17,052 nt of DNA. It comes from an uncultured Actinomyces sp. (GTDB taxonomy: Bacteria > Actinomycetota > Actinomycetes > Actinomycetales > Actinomycetaceae). The position numbers were made by a program, and so were the translations under genes. Every line of letters begins with the position of its first letter. Position 1 is the stretch's first letter. Shown in pieces: positions 1-7,268 of this stretch. The notes beneath the pieces were generated by a model. That model saw only the letters and a program-made list of their open reading frames with translations, was not told the origin of the DNA and ran no database searches. The stretch covers positions 1 to 17,052 of the forward strand of contig CALHZX010000118.1 of the NCBI GenBank assembly GCA_938040725.1, written 5' to 3'.

Positions 1-54
1 TAGAGCACCGCTCTCCTAAAGCGGGTGTCGGACGTTCGAATCGTCTCGGGGGCA
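1..54 (+). tRNA. tRNA-Arg (anticodon CCT), 3' part only
   Basis: Partial tRNA cut by the left edge, starting in the D arm. The anticodon stem CCGCT/AGCGG (8-12 and 20-24) closes the 7-nt loop CTCCTAA, giving anticodon CCT at 15-17, which reads the Arg codon AGG. The variable loop is 25-29. The T arm is GGACG-TTCGAAT-CGTCT (30-46). The 3' acceptor strand CGGGGGC is at 47-53 with discriminator A54. CCA is not encoded. The downstream EamA gene begins only 15 bp later, so the two may share a transcript. Confidence 0.9.
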
Positions 55-69
55 CAGTAGAAGGACGCC

Positions 70-984
70 ATGCGCAACGCTCTTGGGTATCTCGTGACCG
101 TCGTGGCTGCCCTGTGTTGGGGCGCCTCCGGTGTCTCCGCCGACTACCTCATGGAGCATCGCGGTATCGAGCTGACGGCTATCAGCTTCTTCCGTATGTT
201 CATCTCGGGTGTCCTCGCCCTCGTTTACGTTCTCGCGCGCTCGCGCGGGGTATCCGCTCGTCACCGAGAATTGGTGTCCACACCTCGCAACTGGCGAGTC
301 CTCGTGATCTACGCGATTTTTGGGCTCGCGGCCTGCCAGATCACCTACATGGGGGCGATCCGGGAGTCGAACGCGGGCACCGGCACCGTCCTCCAGTACC
401 TGGGCCTGATCCTCATCGTCGTCTGGGTGTGTCTCACCCACAGGCGATGGCCGCGTGCCTCCGAGGTGATCGCCATCGTCCTCGCCGTGAGCGGTACCTT
501 CCTGCTGTGCACGCACGGGTCGCTGAACTCCTTCGTCATTACGCCCACTGCCCTCGCCTGGGGAGCCGTTGCTGCGCTCACGCTCGCGACATACACGCTG
601 CTTCCCGCTCGGCTCATTGCGGCCTACGGTGCGGACGTCGTCGTGGCATACGGCCTGCTGATCGCGGGTGCGTGCGTCGGCCTGGTCGGTCGAGTGTGGC
701 GATTCGCCATCACCTGGACGCCCGATGTCATCCTCGCCATGTTCATCACCGTCGTCCTCGGCACCGCCGTCGCCTTCACCGCCTACCTGTGGGGTGTGGG
801 TCGCATCGGCCCCGTCAAGGCGTCGCTCATCGGGAGCCTCGAGCCCATCGCCGCGACCGCCTTTTCCGCCCTCGTCATGGGAAGCTCCTACACGGGCATC
901 GACATCGTTGGGATGATCCTCATCGTCGGCGCCGTTGTGACCATTTCCGTTGTCGACCTCCTCCGGGCGCGCCGCGTCACATAA
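70..984 (+). CDS. EamA/DMT-family membrane transporter
   Basis: A 304-residue integral membrane protein with about ten hydrophobic helices, the usual size for the drug/metabolite transporter superfamily. Two EamA repeats are visible. The first opens with CWGASGVSADYLMEH and the conserved R in SFFRMF. The second ends with SLIGSLEPIAATAFSALVMG followed by a last helix (GMILIVGAVVTISVV), the classic EamA C-terminal pattern. It probably exports a small metabolite or amino acid across the plasma membrane. The substrate cannot be read from sequence. The start is supported by AGAAGGA at 59-65 ahead of the ATG. It follows tRNA-Arg by 15 bp and precedes the pseudo-helicase by 28 bp, but that gene seems to have its own start signal. 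Confidence 0.9.
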   Translation: MRNALGYLVTVVAALCWGASGVSADYLMEHRGIELTAISFFRMFISGVLALVYVLARSRGVSARHRELVSTPRNWRVLVIYAIFGLAACQITYMGAIRESNAGTGTVLQYLGLILIVVWVCLTHRRWPRASEVIAIVLAVSGTFLLCTHGSLNSFVITPTALAWGAVAALTLATYTLLPARLIAAYGADVVVAYGLLIAGACVGLVGRVWRFAITWTPDVILAMFITVVLGTAVAFTAYLWGVGRIGPVKASLIGSLEPIAATAFSALVMGSSYTGIDIVGMILIVGAVVTISVVDLLRARRVT

Positions 985-1000
985 GACGGCGGTGCTGCCG

Positions 1001-1006
1001 TAGGGT
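1001..1006 (+). promoter_or_regulatory. -10 box for leaderless transcript of the helicase-like gene
   Basis: TAGGGT matches the actinobacterial -10 consensus TANNNT and ends 6 nt before the GTG start at 1013. That spacing would put transcription initiation on or next to the start codon. There is no convincing Shine-Dalgarno sequence. The same arrangement occurs before galU and the glpR-like gene. Confidence 0.5.
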
Positions 1007-1012
1007 TAAAAC

Positions 1013-4000
1013 GTGGTTCCTAGTATCTTTTCGCGACGTTCCGCCCCCGAGCCCGAGGCCACCTCAGCCTCGTCCACCTCGACGCACCCGACCACCCTCG
1101 TCGGCACTGCGCGCGAGGCGTGGCGTTCGCGCCTCGACCGTGACATTGCCGCCGACAGCGCATCGCTGCCGACGCTGTCCCTGTCCGGCGCACACCCCGG
1201 AGGCCTCGCCCAGCTGTACACGGAACATCCCGTCCGACTGAGCCTGCTCATCCGCGAACCCATCGCCCTCGGTCGCGCCCTCGATCGGGCACGCGCACTG
1301 ATTGCCCGCTCCGAGCAGCGTGCGTCCGCACACGGCACCGGCCCCATCCACCTGGGGATCGGCACCGCCACGTGGGGCAGTGGCATGGACACCATCACCG
1401 TCCCCGCCCTGCTGCGCCCGGTGCGCCTCGTGCGACGCGACGACGACGTCCTTATCGCCTTGGGACGAGGCGCGATCCTTGCCCCCGAACTGGCCGACGC
1501 ACTGCGCGCCCACGGAGTCGATGCAGACGGCGAGACCGTACTGGCCACAGCCAGCGGAACCCACGGTTTCTCCTCCTCACAGGCGATGAACGCCCTGCGC
1601 GAGCTGTGCGGTGCCCTGCCGCGCTTCGATATCCGCGATGAGCTCATCATCGGCCTCTTCTGCCACCCCGCCACCGCCCTCGCTGCCAGCCTGGCCGAGG
1701 ACGTCACGGCCCTCGAAGACTCCCAGGTGATCCGCGCGCTGGCAGGTGACCAAGACGCTCGCAACGACCTGATCGCGCAGGCGCACGAACCAAACCCCGC
1801 AGACCGTGACCCGTGGGCAGAAAAGGGCGTCGGTGACCTCATCCCCGTCCAGCAGGACGCCGTCGAGGCAGCCTCCGAGGGACACAGTGTTTTCGTTGAT
1901 ATTCCAACCCACAGTGACGACGCCTCGCTCGTGGCAGCGATCCTCGCTGACGCCGCGGCAACCGGCCGCTCCGTCCTGCACGTATCGACCTCGACCTCGC
2001 GCTCGATCGCCGCATATACGCGACTGTCCGACCTCGGGTTGGCCGACATCGTCGCGAACATCGACGGCTACTCGGATGCACGCCGCACCCTCGGGGCCCG
2101 CGTATCGAGCGCCATGGAAGACACCGCTCCGGTCGTCGACCAGGAGAGTGTCGACGCCATGCGCGCACGCCTGCGTCAGGTGCGCGCCGCCCTGTCGTCC
2201 TACGCGATCGCCCTCCACGAGCCCTACGGCCGCTTTGGCGTCTGCGCCGCCGATGCCCTGCGCGCCCTCACCGACCTGACGAGCGGCGAGAACGCGCCCA
2301 CCACGCGCGTACGCCTATCCGAGGAAACCCTCTACAAGATCGCCGTGGACCAGGGCGAGAGCGCCCGCGCACTCCTGCGCGAAGCCCTCGCATCAGGCGC
2401 CCTCTCGGCAGGCTCATCCTGCGCGTGGGGCAACGCGGTCCTGACCTCCGACGAGCAGGCGTCCGACGTGCTGCTGCGCGTCGACCGCCTCTCCCAGACG
2501 CTCCCCGAACTGCGCGTCCACATCGCCACAGTCGCGGGCGAGGCCGGCATCAAGCCCGCCGGCACCCTGGCTCAGTGGGACCGCCAGCTCGCCATGTTCG
2601 ACGGCATCGCGGACGTCCTCGATGTGTTCCAGCCCCGCGTGTTCGAACGCAGCGCGGCCGACATGGTGATCGCGACCGCCCCCAAACAGTGGCGCAAAGA
2701 CCACGACATTTCGATGAGCCGATCAGAGCGCAACCGCCTCGTCAAGCAGGCCCAGGACCTCGTGCGCCCCGGCGTGCACGTGCCCGACCTGCACCGCGCT
2801 CTCATCCGCGTCCAGGAACGCCGCGACGCATGGTGTGCGGTGTGCGGCGAGGACTCCTGGCCGATCCTCCCCGCGAAGATCGGCGAGATCTCGGCCCTCA
2901 CCGATGCTGTGCGTGACGACCTTGACGCCATCGCCCCCGTGTTCGTCGCCGAAGAACCGGACCTGGTGGGTACCCACCTCCAGCGCCTGACGACTCTCAT
3001 CGAACGGTGGGCAAGCGACACCTCGGCGGCGCGCGAGGTCCCGGCCCGCCTAGCGATGCGTGAGCGCCTCGCCGCCCGAGGCCTCGACAAGCTGGCCCAG
3101 GACCTCGCCGACCGGCACGTCGAGGACAGTGCCATCGACACCGAACTCGACCTCGCGTGGTGGGCCTCGCTGCTGCGCGCCATGCTCGCCGCACAGCCCG
3201 CGCTCGGCGGCGTCGATCCTGGCGCGCTTGAGGACCTGGCCCGCGAGGGGCGTGAACTGGACGAAGAGCAGGTGGCCTCGCTCATCCCGCAGGCCATCAC
3301 GGGCGTGCGAAGGATCCGCACGAACGCCCTCGCGGCGCGTCCGAGCCAGTACGAGGAGCTGCACGAACTCCTCGCCGACGGGAAAACACCCAGCGACCTG
3401 GATCTGCTGGTCACCTACCCCCTCGTGCGGCACCTGCTACCCGTGTTGATGACGGTTCCCTCGATGGTGCCCGCCCTGGCGCCCACGGGACGCACCGTCG
3501 ACATCGTCGTGCTCGACGGTGCGGACGGATTGCCCCTGGCCGAGCTTGCGCCGATTATTGCCCGTGGCCACCAGCTGGTCGTCATCGACGATCTGGCGGC
3601 GGCCTCGGAGCACGGCGCGACCCGCGAACTCGCCGGCGTCCTGCCGATCCTGCACGTCGAACCCGGACCGCGACGCCTCAACGACCAGGTCGCCCTGTTG
3701 CTGGCCCGCTACGGCTACGAGCACGCCGGCATTCCCGTGCCGTGGACGGCCTCGAACGCCCCCGTGAGCGCCCGCTGGGTTGAGGCGACGGGCATGCCCG
3801 CCCCCGGCGCGCACGCCATCGAATCGACAGCCGCCGAGGTGCGTGCCGTCGTCGACGCCGTCATCGAACACGCGGTGGAATCGCCCGAACGCTCCCTCGC
3901 CGTCGTCGCCCTATCCGACCGCCACGCCGGGCGCATCCGCGACGCCCTGCAGACGGTGCGCGCCGAGGAACCCGGCTTGGCCTCGTTCTTTGATCCGGCA

Positions 4001-5209
4001 ACGCCCGAACCCTTCGTCGTTGTCGGCCCCTCGCAGGCCGTGGGCCTCACCCGCGAATCGCTCATCGTGTCCGTGGGATTTGCGAAGACGCCGCACGGGC
4101 GCGTCATCCACGACTTCGGTGTTCTGTCCGCCGAGAGCGGCGCAGACACCCTGGCCGAGATTCTGCGCGCCGTGCGCGGCGACCTGACGCTCGTCTGCTC
4201 GCTTCACAGTGAGGAGATCGACCGCGATCGCCTGGGACACGCGGGCTCGCGGATGCTCGTGGACCTCATCGAAATCGCGGAGGGACACGCCGGAGAAGGA
4301 ATGGACGCGTGGCCGGTCCTGGCCGGCGAGCCGGACCGTCTGCTCGTCGATCTCGCCGAGCACCTGTACTCCCGTGGCCTCGAGGTCGTCGCCAACGTCG
4401 GTATCCCCGGCGGCATGCGCATCCCCCTGGCCATCGGGCACCCGGATTCCCCGGGACGTCTGCTGCTCGCCGTCCTCACCGACGACGAGGAGTATTTGGC
4501 TGAGCCCAGCCAGCGCGTGCGCGACCGCGCCCGTCCCCGCTGGCTCGAAGCCCAGGGCTGGGCCGTCTACACCGCCCTGTCGATGGCGCTGTTCATCGAC
4601 CCCGAGAAGGAAGCCTCCGCGATCGTGGATAGCGTCCTCGACGCCCTCGAGAAGCTGCATGCCACCCAGGATGAGCCCGCCGTCGCCGTCCCGGAGCGCA
4701 TCGTCGACGACGAGGCCTCGGAAGAACGCGTGGAACAGGCGTCCTCGGCTGAGCCCACGTCGGGTTCGGAGGAATCGGAGGGCGGCGCCGAGGAGCCCGC
4801 AGCCCCGCGCATGCCGATGCTGGACGACGGCCTCGACGAGGAATCTAAGCGCCGCAAGAAGGCCGACGAGGACACCACCGGCATGCTGCTGGCCATCAAG
4901 CGCAAGGAGCGCGCCTCCGAGGAGAACCGCGGGCCTCGGCCGGCGATCGCCAAGGGACTCCCGCTGGCCGCCTACTCCGACGATCAGCTCGACGAGATGG
5001 CCGCCTGGGTGCGTTCCGACGGGGTGGAGCGCACCGACCTGGAGACCGCCGAAGAGCTGCGCGAGGCCCTGGGCGTCACGCGCCGTGGCTTTCAGTCCGA
5101 CGCGGTCCTCGGCAACGTGGTGCGCCGCACGAAGCCTGTGGCCGCGCAGGAGGCCGGCGAGGCCTCGGCCACCGAGGATGCCCAGACCGAGGACAGCACC
5201 GATGAGTGA
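1013..5209 (+). CDS. Large SF1 helicase-like protein with degenerate ATPase motifs (probable pseudo-enzyme)
   Basis: A 1398-residue protein with the layout of DUF4011/Upf1-like superfamily 1 helicases: an N-terminal region, a split helicase core, a nuclease-like C-terminal domain and a tail. The Q-motif-like VQQDAV is near residue 279. Where Walker A (GPPGTGKS) should follow, the sequence is DIPTHSDD (296-303). The motif II position reads DGADG (835-839) instead of DEASQ, and the motif III-like site reads VVIDDL (856-861). The motif V/VI area (about 1011-1068, GLTRESLIVSVGFAKTPHG onward) keeps the family shape but lacks the TRAR arginines. Residues about 1106-1196 resemble the Vsr/MTES_1575-type domain (RVRDRARPRWLEAQGW), also without a full catalytic set. 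Residues 1215-1310 are acidic and low-complexity, and the end (RPAIAKGLPLAAYSDDQLDEM) is typical of these proteins. ATP hydrolysis looks unlikely; a scaffold or DNA-binding role is inferred. The frame is intact and codon use is like its neighbours. Confidence 0.8.
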   Translation: MVPSIFSRRSAPEPEATSASSTSTHPTTLVGTAREAWRSRLDRDIAADSASLPTLSLSGAHPGGLAQLYTEHPVRLSLLIREPIALGRALDRARALIARSEQRASAHGTGPIHLGIGTATWGSGMDTITVPALLRPVRLVRRDDDVLIALGRGAILAPELADALRAHGVDADGETVLATASGTHGFSSSQAMNALRELCGALPRFDIRDELIIGLFCHPATALAASLAEDVTALEDSQVIRALAGDQDARNDLIAQAHEPNPADRDPWAEKGVGDLIPVQQDAVEAASEGHSVFVDIPTHSDDASLVAAILADAAATGRSVLHVSTSTSRSIAAYTRLSDLGLADIVANIDGYSDARRTLGARVSSAMEDTAPVVDQESVDAMRARLRQVRAALSSYAIALHEPYGRFGVCAADALRALTDLTSGENAPTTRVRLSEETLYKIAVDQGESARALLREALASGALSAGSSCAWGNAVLTSDEQASDVLLRVDRLSQTLPELRVHIATVAGEAGIKPAGTLAQWDRQLAMFDGIADVLDVFQPRVFERSAADMVIATAPKQWRKDHDISMSRSERNRLVKQAQDLVRPGVHVPDLHRALIRVQERRDAWCAVCGEDSWPILPAKIGEISALTDAVRDDLDAIAPVFVAEEPDLVGTHLQRLTTLIERWASDTSAAREVPARLAMRERLAARGLDKLAQDLADRHVEDSAIDTELDLAWWASLLRAMLAAQPALGGVDPGALEDLAREGRELDEEQVASLIPQAITGVRRIRTNALAARPSQYEELHELLADGKTPSDLDLLVTYPLVRHLLPVLMTVPSMVPALAPTGRTVDIVVLDGADGLPLAELAPIIARGHQLVVIDDLAAASEHGATRELAGVLPILHVEPGPRRLNDQVALLLARYGYEHAGIPVPWTASNAPVSARWVEATGMPAPGAHAIESTAAEVRAVVDAVIEHAVESPERSLAVVALSDRHAGRIRDALQTVRAEEPGLASFFDPATPEPFVVVGPSQAVGLTRESLIVSVGFAKTPHGRVIHDFGVLSAESGADTLAEILRAVRGDLTLVCSLHSEEIDRDRLGHAGSRMLVDLIEIAEGHAGEGMDAWPVLAGEPDRLLVDLAEHLYSRGLEVVANVGIPGGMRIPLAIGHPDSPGRLLLAVLTDDEEYLAEPSQRVRDRARPRWLEAQGWAVYTALSMALFIDPEKEASAIVDSVLDALEKLHATQDEPAVAVPERIVDDEASEERVEQASSAEPTSGSEESEGGAEEPAAPRMPMLDDGLDEESKRRKKADEDTTGMLLAIKRKERASEENRGPRPAIAKGLPLAAYSDDQLDEMAAWVRSDGVERTDLETAEELREALGVTRRGFQSDAVLGNVVRRTKPVAAQEAGEASATEDAQTEDSTDE

Positions 5210-5423
5210 GGCGACGCCGCGTAAGCGTCGCCGCGTCGCCCGCTACGTGTCCGACGTGGACCGCCACCTTATCGCCGAAGGCCTGCCGCCCTCGTGGGAG
5301 GACCGCGTGCGCCCCGAAGACACGCGGCCCGGATCGATGGCTGACGCCCCCGACCGTGGAGACGGCGCCAACGATGCGCGGCTTCTTGAGAACGTGCCGC
5401 CGCACTCCCAGGCGCGGGCATAG
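5202..5423 (+). CDS. Small basic protein overlapping the helicase-like gene (unknown function)
   Basis: A 73-residue ORF whose ATG lies inside the last codons of the helicase-like gene, giving an 8-nt overlap in another frame that suggests translational coupling. The N-terminus is very basic (TPRKRRRVARYV). A short ordered segment follows (SDVDRHLIAEGLPPSWEDRV), then an acidic, Pro/Gly-rich tail. Codons are strongly G/C-ending, as in real genes here, which supports coding. I do not recognise a family. The overlap suggests that the product works with, or is dosed to, the large protein. It ends 22 bp before the 19-bp repeat array. Confidence 0.6.
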   Translation: MSEATPRKRRRVARYVSDVDRHLIAEGLPPSWEDRVRPEDTRPGSMADAPDRGDGANDARLLENVPPHSQARA

Positions 5424-5444
5424 GGGCTGGCCTAGGCGCGGGTG

Positions 5445-5562
5445 TCCGGATAGGTTGTGCGCATCCGGATAGGTTGTGCGCATCCGGATAGGTTGTGCGC
5501 ATTCGGATAGGTTATTAAGCTATCCGGATGTTCGTTACCTATCCGGATAGGTGCAGTTATCC
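5445..5562. repeat. 19-bp repeat array with strand inversion (array 1)
   Basis: Three perfect tandem copies of TCCGGATAGGTTGTGCGCA (5445-5463, 5464-5482, 5483-5501) are followed by a diverged fourth. The core GGATAG therefore begins at 5448, 5467, 5486 and 5505, exactly 19 bp apart. The orientation then flips: the complementary core CTATCC ends at 5525 and 5544, and a weaker TTATCC ends at 5562 (steps of 19 and 18). The array is symmetric about 5515. The central hairpin has an 11-bp stem with one G·U pair (5500-5510/5520-5530) and a 9-nt loop. ACCTATCCGGATAGGT (5537-5552) is a perfect 16-bp palindrome. It lies between the small + gene and the convergent mscL. Confidence 0.85.
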
Positions 5563-5840
5563 GGGCGGGGAAGCCCGCCAGTTGTTCGTGCGGGGGCCTG
5601 TGGAGTGGCTCCTCGCTCAATCACGTCGTTCCCACTAATCTCGTACGTAATTCCTCGCAGACTATTTCAGCTATTGAAATAATGTTGTTGCAATGACAAC
5701 GTTTTCTTGGGGTGCTCAAAAGTGACTGGGTTGAATTATGTGCGAGATTTGAGGGGAAGTGTGCGTGATGGGGTGCTGCAGCGCAGTGGGGGGCGGGAGG
5801 GAGAGAGTCGGGCGGCCGGAGCGGTGCCCTCATGTAGTGA
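5563..5840. other. Intergenic stretch with an AT-rich operator-like inverted repeat
   Basis: No gene is supported here. Within an AT-rich patch (about 5630-5720) there is a perfect inverted repeat TATTTCA-GCTAT-TGAAATA (5663-5681), followed directly by GTTGT-TGCAATG-ACAAC (5684-5700). These could be a protein-binding site, but no gene start lies close enough to assign a target. The rest is GC-rich without recognisable structure. Confidence 0.3.
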
Positions 5841-5878
5841 TATAAAAAGCCGGGGCCGATGCGATTGCATCGGCCCCG
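5841..5878 (-). terminator. Rho-independent terminator of mscL
   Basis: A perfect 12-bp stem CGGGGCCGATGC/GCATCGGCCCCG (5851-5862 and 5867-5878) has the 4-nt loop GATT. Read on the minus strand it is followed by GCTTTTTATA, a proper U-tract. It lies 25 bp past the mscL stop codon. Confidence 0.9.
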
Positions 5879-5902
5879 CCTCGTCTCGCGGAAAGGATAG
5901 AA

Positions 5903-6295
5903 TCAGGCGCGGTCGCCCTTGGCGAGGGCGTCGCGGATCTCTGTGAGGAGCTTGACCTCGTCGGAGGCCTCCTTGGGGGCCTCATCCTCGGCCTTCTTCG
6001 TGCGCTTGGCCAGCGCGTTCATCGGCAGAACAAGGAAGAAGTACAGGGCGAAGGCGATGAGCAGGAAGTTAATGACGGCAGTCAGCAGGACACCGAACTT
6101 CAGCTCGGAACCGTTGAACGCGAAGATGAGCATGTTCGAGAAGTCCGGCTTGCCGAAGATCATGCCGATCAGCGGGTTGATGACATTCTTGACGAGGGAG
6201 TCGACGATGTCCTTGAATGCGTTACCGATGATGACACCGACGGCCAGCTCGATGACGTTGCCGCGAGAAATGAATTCCTTGAAGCCCTTAAGCAT
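5903..6295 (-). CDS. mscL: Large-conductance mechanosensitive channel MscL
   Basis: A 130-residue membrane protein of normal MscL length. It forms a homopentameric pore that opens under membrane tension to release solutes on hypo-osmotic shock. The N-terminal helix MLKGFKEFISRGNVIELAVG and TM1 (VIIGNAFKDIVDSLVKNVINPLIG) are textbook. A short extracellular loop follows, then TM2 (about 69-92, LLTAVINFLLIAFALYFFLV), a charged linker and the C-terminal cytoplasmic helix (EVKLLTEIRDAL). The frame stays open upstream to 6334, but the ATG at 6295 is chosen because CAGGAG (6301-6306 read on the minus strand) sits just ahead and because the family begins with MLKGF. It is monocistronic, with a terminator downstream. 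The 5' region contains two perfect hairpins (see separate entry). Confidence 0.95.
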   Translation of the reverse strand: MLKGFKEFISRGNVIELAVGVIIGNAFKDIVDSLVKNVINPLIGMIFGKPDFSNMLIFAFNGSELKFGVLLTAVINFLLIAFALYFFLVLPMNALAKRTKKAEDEAPKEASDEVKLLTEIRDALAKGDRA

Positions 6296-6317
6296 GGGAT
6301 CTCCTGTTGTGAAGGGG

Positions 6318-6359
6318 GTCGGCTTTGCCGACAAGACTGGATCGCCGAAAGATTCGGCG
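6318..6359 (-). promoter_or_regulatory. Two hairpins in the mscL leader
   Basis: Upstream of the mscL Shine-Dalgarno are two perfect stem-loops: CGCCGAA/TTCGGCG with a 3-nt loop (6343-6359) and GTCGGC/GCCGAC with a 3-nt loop (6318-6332). The nearer one ends 12 nt before the Shine-Dalgarno. A further GC-rich segment (about 6360-6400) can also fold. They would be in the 5' UTR if transcription starts upstream of 6360. No known riboswitch consensus is recognised. Confidence 0.35.
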
Positions 6360-6583
6360 TGGCGGGCCGGAGCCGCCGGGGCTGGCGCCGCGCGGGCGCG
6401 CTGTTACCACGGAGAACATTAGGGGGACTTTCGTCTTAACGACAGTGTATAGAGGGTAAGCTTCGTCGCACTTTCTGTAATTCGGTCAGCGGCCTGTGCT
6501 TTTAGGCGGAAAAGTCAGCGAGGAAAGGTGTGTGACAAACGATTGTTCGTGTCGTAAAAGACAGTAAACGCAGGGAAAAGACG

Positions 6584-7228
6584 CTATCGAACGTCAGCGG
6601 CAATCATGCGTGTCGGCGTGATGATCGCATTGATCGGAACGTCGTGCGCCTCCGTGGGAATTTCTCCGGTGTCGAGCACTTCGTTGTCGAAAATCACCGC
6701 AACAACCGGGACGTCAGGGCAACGGTGGATGAGCGCACGGTCGTACCAGCCGCCGCCCTGCCCGAGGCGTGCTCCGTCCGCGGATGCAGCCAACGCCGGA
6801 GTGACGATCAGATCTGCCTCTTGGAGCGACTCCGCCCCCATTGCCTCGCTGCACGGCTGGGCGGGAGGCTGTCCGAGCGTCACCAACGCCTGCCCCGCCT
6901 CCCACAGGCCCCAGCGAGGAGAGCGGTAGGGGGCGCCGGCCTCGTCGATGAGGATGGGCAGGAGCGCGCGATCGAAGGAGCCGAGCGTCAGAGACAAGTC
7001 GGGCTCGAGGGGCGTGGGGACGAAGAGTGCGGGCAGCGTGACGCCGCCCATCGACGAGGCCAGGGCACGTACCTGGGAGGCGATCCCCTCGGCCTCGGCG
7101 CGGTGACGCACCGGTAGGGGAGCTTGGTCAGTATGTGACGACCGTGCGCCCATCTGGGGGCTGGAGAGTGCTCGGCGAGCCCTGCGACGGTCTCGGATCT
7201 GCGCGCGGAGAGTTGTTTTTGTGGCCAT
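6584..7228 (-). CDS. fthC: 5-formyltetrahydrofolate cyclo-ligase
   Basis: A 214-residue cytosolic enzyme of the 5-FCL/MTHFS family. It uses ATP to convert 5-formyl-THF to 5,10-methenyl-THF and returns this storage folate to the one-carbon pool. The diagnostic C-terminal motif GARLGQGGGWYDRAL (152-166) binds the nucleotide. The basic N-terminal helix (KTTLRAQIRDRRRARR) and the PRWGLWE segment near 104-110 also fit. The frame remains open far upstream, but the ATG at 7228 is preferred because AAAGGGAG precedes it and because family members begin with this Lys/Arg-rich helix. It is divergent from galU across 40 bp, the same neighbourhood I recall for the mycobacterial homologue next to galU. Confidence 0.9.
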   Translation of the reverse strand: MATKTTLRAQIRDRRRARRALSSPQMGARSSHTDQAPLPVRHRAEAEGIASQVRALASSMGGVTLPALFVPTPLEPDLSLTLGSFDRALLPILIDEAGAPYRSPRWGLWEAGQALVTLGQPPAQPCSEAMGAESLQEADLIVTPALAASADGARLGQGGGWYDRALIHRCPDVPVVAVIFDNEVLDTGEIPTEAHDVPINAIITPTRMIAADVR

Positions 7229-7255
7229 CGTCTCCCTTTCGGCCCATTTCTTCGT

Positions 7256-7261
7256 TACGCT
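7256..7261 (+). promoter_or_regulatory. -10 box for leaderless galU transcript
   Basis: TACGCT matches TANNNT and ends 7 nt before the galU ATG at 7269. There is no Shine-Dalgarno in the short gap, so the mRNA probably begins at the start codon. No clear -35 hexamer is visible. The divergent fthC start codon lies only about 28 bp away. Confidence 0.5.
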
Positions 7262-7268
7262 GTGAAGT

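Noticed and set aside
1006..2061. 351-codon minus-strand frame opposite the helicase-like gene
   Set aside because: Low-complexity Arg/Ser/Ala translation, no motif, and fully antisense to a well-supported gene.
4209..5201. Long Arg/Pro/Ser-rich + frame inside the helicase-like gene
   Set aside because: It is the shadow of the real frame in GC-rich DNA; only its last 74 codons (5202-5423) lie largely beyond the large gene and look coding.
5445..5562. Possible CRISPR array
   Set aside because: Units are contiguous 19-bp repeats with no unique spacers and flip orientation in the middle; no cas genes are present.
5432..5620. Minus-strand 62-codon frame through the repeat array
   Set aside because: The peptide is just the 19-bp repeat translated in shifting frames (AHNLSGCAQPIRMRTTYPD); no independent coding evidence.
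5903..6334. 13-residue N-terminal extension of MscL
   Set aside because: MscL proteins begin at MLKGF/MxKEF-type sequence; the extension overlaps a perfect hairpin and the Shine-Dalgarno lies inside it.
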